Of a DNA stretch of 64,000 bases, positions 63,404 through 64,000 are shown one piece after another. The notes beneath the pieces are model-generated. The model did not search any database. It was not told the DNA's origin and saw only the letters and a program-made list of their open reading frames with translations. The translations under genes and the position numbers were made by a program. Every line of letters starts with the position of its first letter. Position 1 is the stretch's first letter. The stretch comes from Lentibacter algarum (GTDB lineage Bacteria; Pseudomonadota; Alphaproteobacteria; Rhodobacterales; Rhodobacteraceae): contig NZ_CP158687.1 of assembly GCF_040580765.1 (NCBI RefSeq), positions 2,170,001 to 2,234,000 on the forward strand, read 5' to 3'.

Positions 63404-64000
63404 ACCAGCCGACGCCAGAACTGACGATACGCGAGTTGAACTCGGTTGAAGAACTAAAACGTTCTGAGGCGTTTCAACGCGAAGTCTGGGGACAAGACGA
63501 CCCGGCCGACAATTCTGACATCATGCTCGCGATTCAGCACGAAGGGGGATTGGTTGCCGGTGCTTTTTCCGAGGGGCGCATGCTGGGCTTTCTCTTTGGT
63601 TTTCCAACCAGTCAACCCGATGTGCAGCATTCGCACCGACTAGCCGTGCATCCAGATAGCCGCGGCATGGGGCTGGGCGTAAAGCTGAAATGGTATCAGC
63701 GCGACTGGTGTCTTGAACGAGGTATCACGACGGTGCGTTGGACCTATGACCCGCTCCGCCGCGTCAACGCGAACCTGAACATCGCAAGGTTAGGGGCGAC
63801 CGCCGGGACCTACTACCATGATTACTATGGCAAGATGGAGGGTATCAACGCCGGTGTCGCCTCGGATCGCCTGCTTGCCGAATGGCACCTAACCGCGCCC
63901 GAAGTCGTACACCGCGCCGAAAATCCGCGCACCCCGCCTGTCACCGGCGGCGACCTCCGTGTCGCAATCCCTGCTGATTTCGGTGCACTTCTGTCGAACA
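63400..64000 (+). CDS. GNAT-family acyltransferase, partial (cut by window end)
   Basis: ATG 63400 overlaps the racemase stop by ATGA, with GAGGAG upstream. About 200 codons are visible and the frame runs off the right edge. HRLAVHPDSRGMGLGVKLK is the acyl-CoA-binding motif A of GNAT enzymes, and the following WTYDPLRRVNANLNIARLGA resembles COG3375-type proteins. In Geobacillus a GNAT succinyltransferase and an enolase-superfamily racemase together convert D- to L-amino acids. Confidence 0.82.
   Translation, partial: MNQPTPELTIRELNSVEELKRSEAFQREVWGQDDPADNSDIMLAIQHEGGLVAGAFSEGRMLGFLFGFPTSQPDVQHSHRLAVHPDSRGMGLGVKLKWYQRDWCLERGITTVRWTYDPLRRVNANLNIARLGATAGTYYHDYYGKMEGINAGVASDRLLAEWHLTAPEVVHRAENPRTPPVTGGDLRVAIPADFGALLSN

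Noticed and set aside
57845..64000. Search for a third tRNA-Phe fragment as the right end of element 2
   Set aside because: No stretch like the 46-bp repeat was found after integrase 2; the boundary is either lost or beyond the window.

Overview
The window looks like the chromosome of a Rhodobacteraceae (Roseobacter-group) alphaproteobacterium. The main evidence is the block chvI-chvG-hprK-rapZ-EIIA-ptsH on the minus strand opposite pckA on the plus strand, a typical alphaproteobacterial arrangement. A probable methylsuccinyl-CoA dehydrogenase (ethylmalonyl-CoA pathway), etfBA, and an infA-maf-RNase E/G-yacG-tRNA-Phe block fit the same lineage. No searches were run; family names rest on recognised motifs and gene order.

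Region 1 (1-28430) is core chromosome, moderately GC-rich, with tight operons and rho-independent terminators. It runs from a truncated ABC exporter with a possible 10-codon leader, through an M48 protease/DUF898 pair, parC, an SH3-domain protein, an SDR, a DMT transporter, a twin-TM protein with a corrinoid adenosyltransferase, and etfBA. The ChvI/ChvG plus nitrogen/carbon-PTS regulatory operon follows, then pckA, a TSUP exporter, mcd, a sulfatase-like hydrolase with an acyl-CoA synthetase, a nitrilase, and infA-maf-rng-yacG-tRNA-Phe.

Region 2 (28431-49893) is an integrated island at the 3' end of tRNA-Phe. A 46-bp piece of the tRNA (anticodon loop to CCA) recurs at 49848-49893, and similarity continues for about 200 bp past both copies. 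The island has an integrase and two restriction systems: an AbaSI/PvuRts1I-like modification-dependent endonuclease and a fused type IIG restriction-methyltransferase. It also has a short tyrosine recombinase, a clamp-loader-like AAA+ ATPase between two unknown proteins, and an iteron-like palindrome cluster. Further along are DUF3768 and DUF6641 genes, an IS3-family element, an HUH Rep-like protein and a DUF6626 gene. Last comes an AT-rich defence-like tract: a methyltransferase remnant, a RelA/SpoT-domain synthetase with a frameshifted partner, a DUF2779 (Cas4-like plus exonuclease) protein, an RHH protein and a metallophosphoesterase.

Region 3 (49848 to at least 57844) is a second, related element or a stack of two. 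It starts with the second att copy and a diverged copy of the left flank, followed by an MFS transporter with a TetR regulator. A third partial copy of the flank lies near 52523-52610. After it comes an eight-gene operon of small barrel, NTF2-fold, cupin and MAPEG proteins opposite an HxlR regulator, then a second integrase about 97% identical in protein to the first. No third att copy is visible, so the right boundary is unresolved.

Region 4 (58284-64000) is a catabolic operon: an RpiR regulator, a complete polar amino-acid ABC transporter (binding protein, two permeases, ATPase), an N-acylamino-acid racemase/OSBS-like enolase-superfamily enzyme and a truncated GNAT acyltransferase. The combination suggests uptake of an amino acid, possibly a D-form, and its N-acylation and racemisation.
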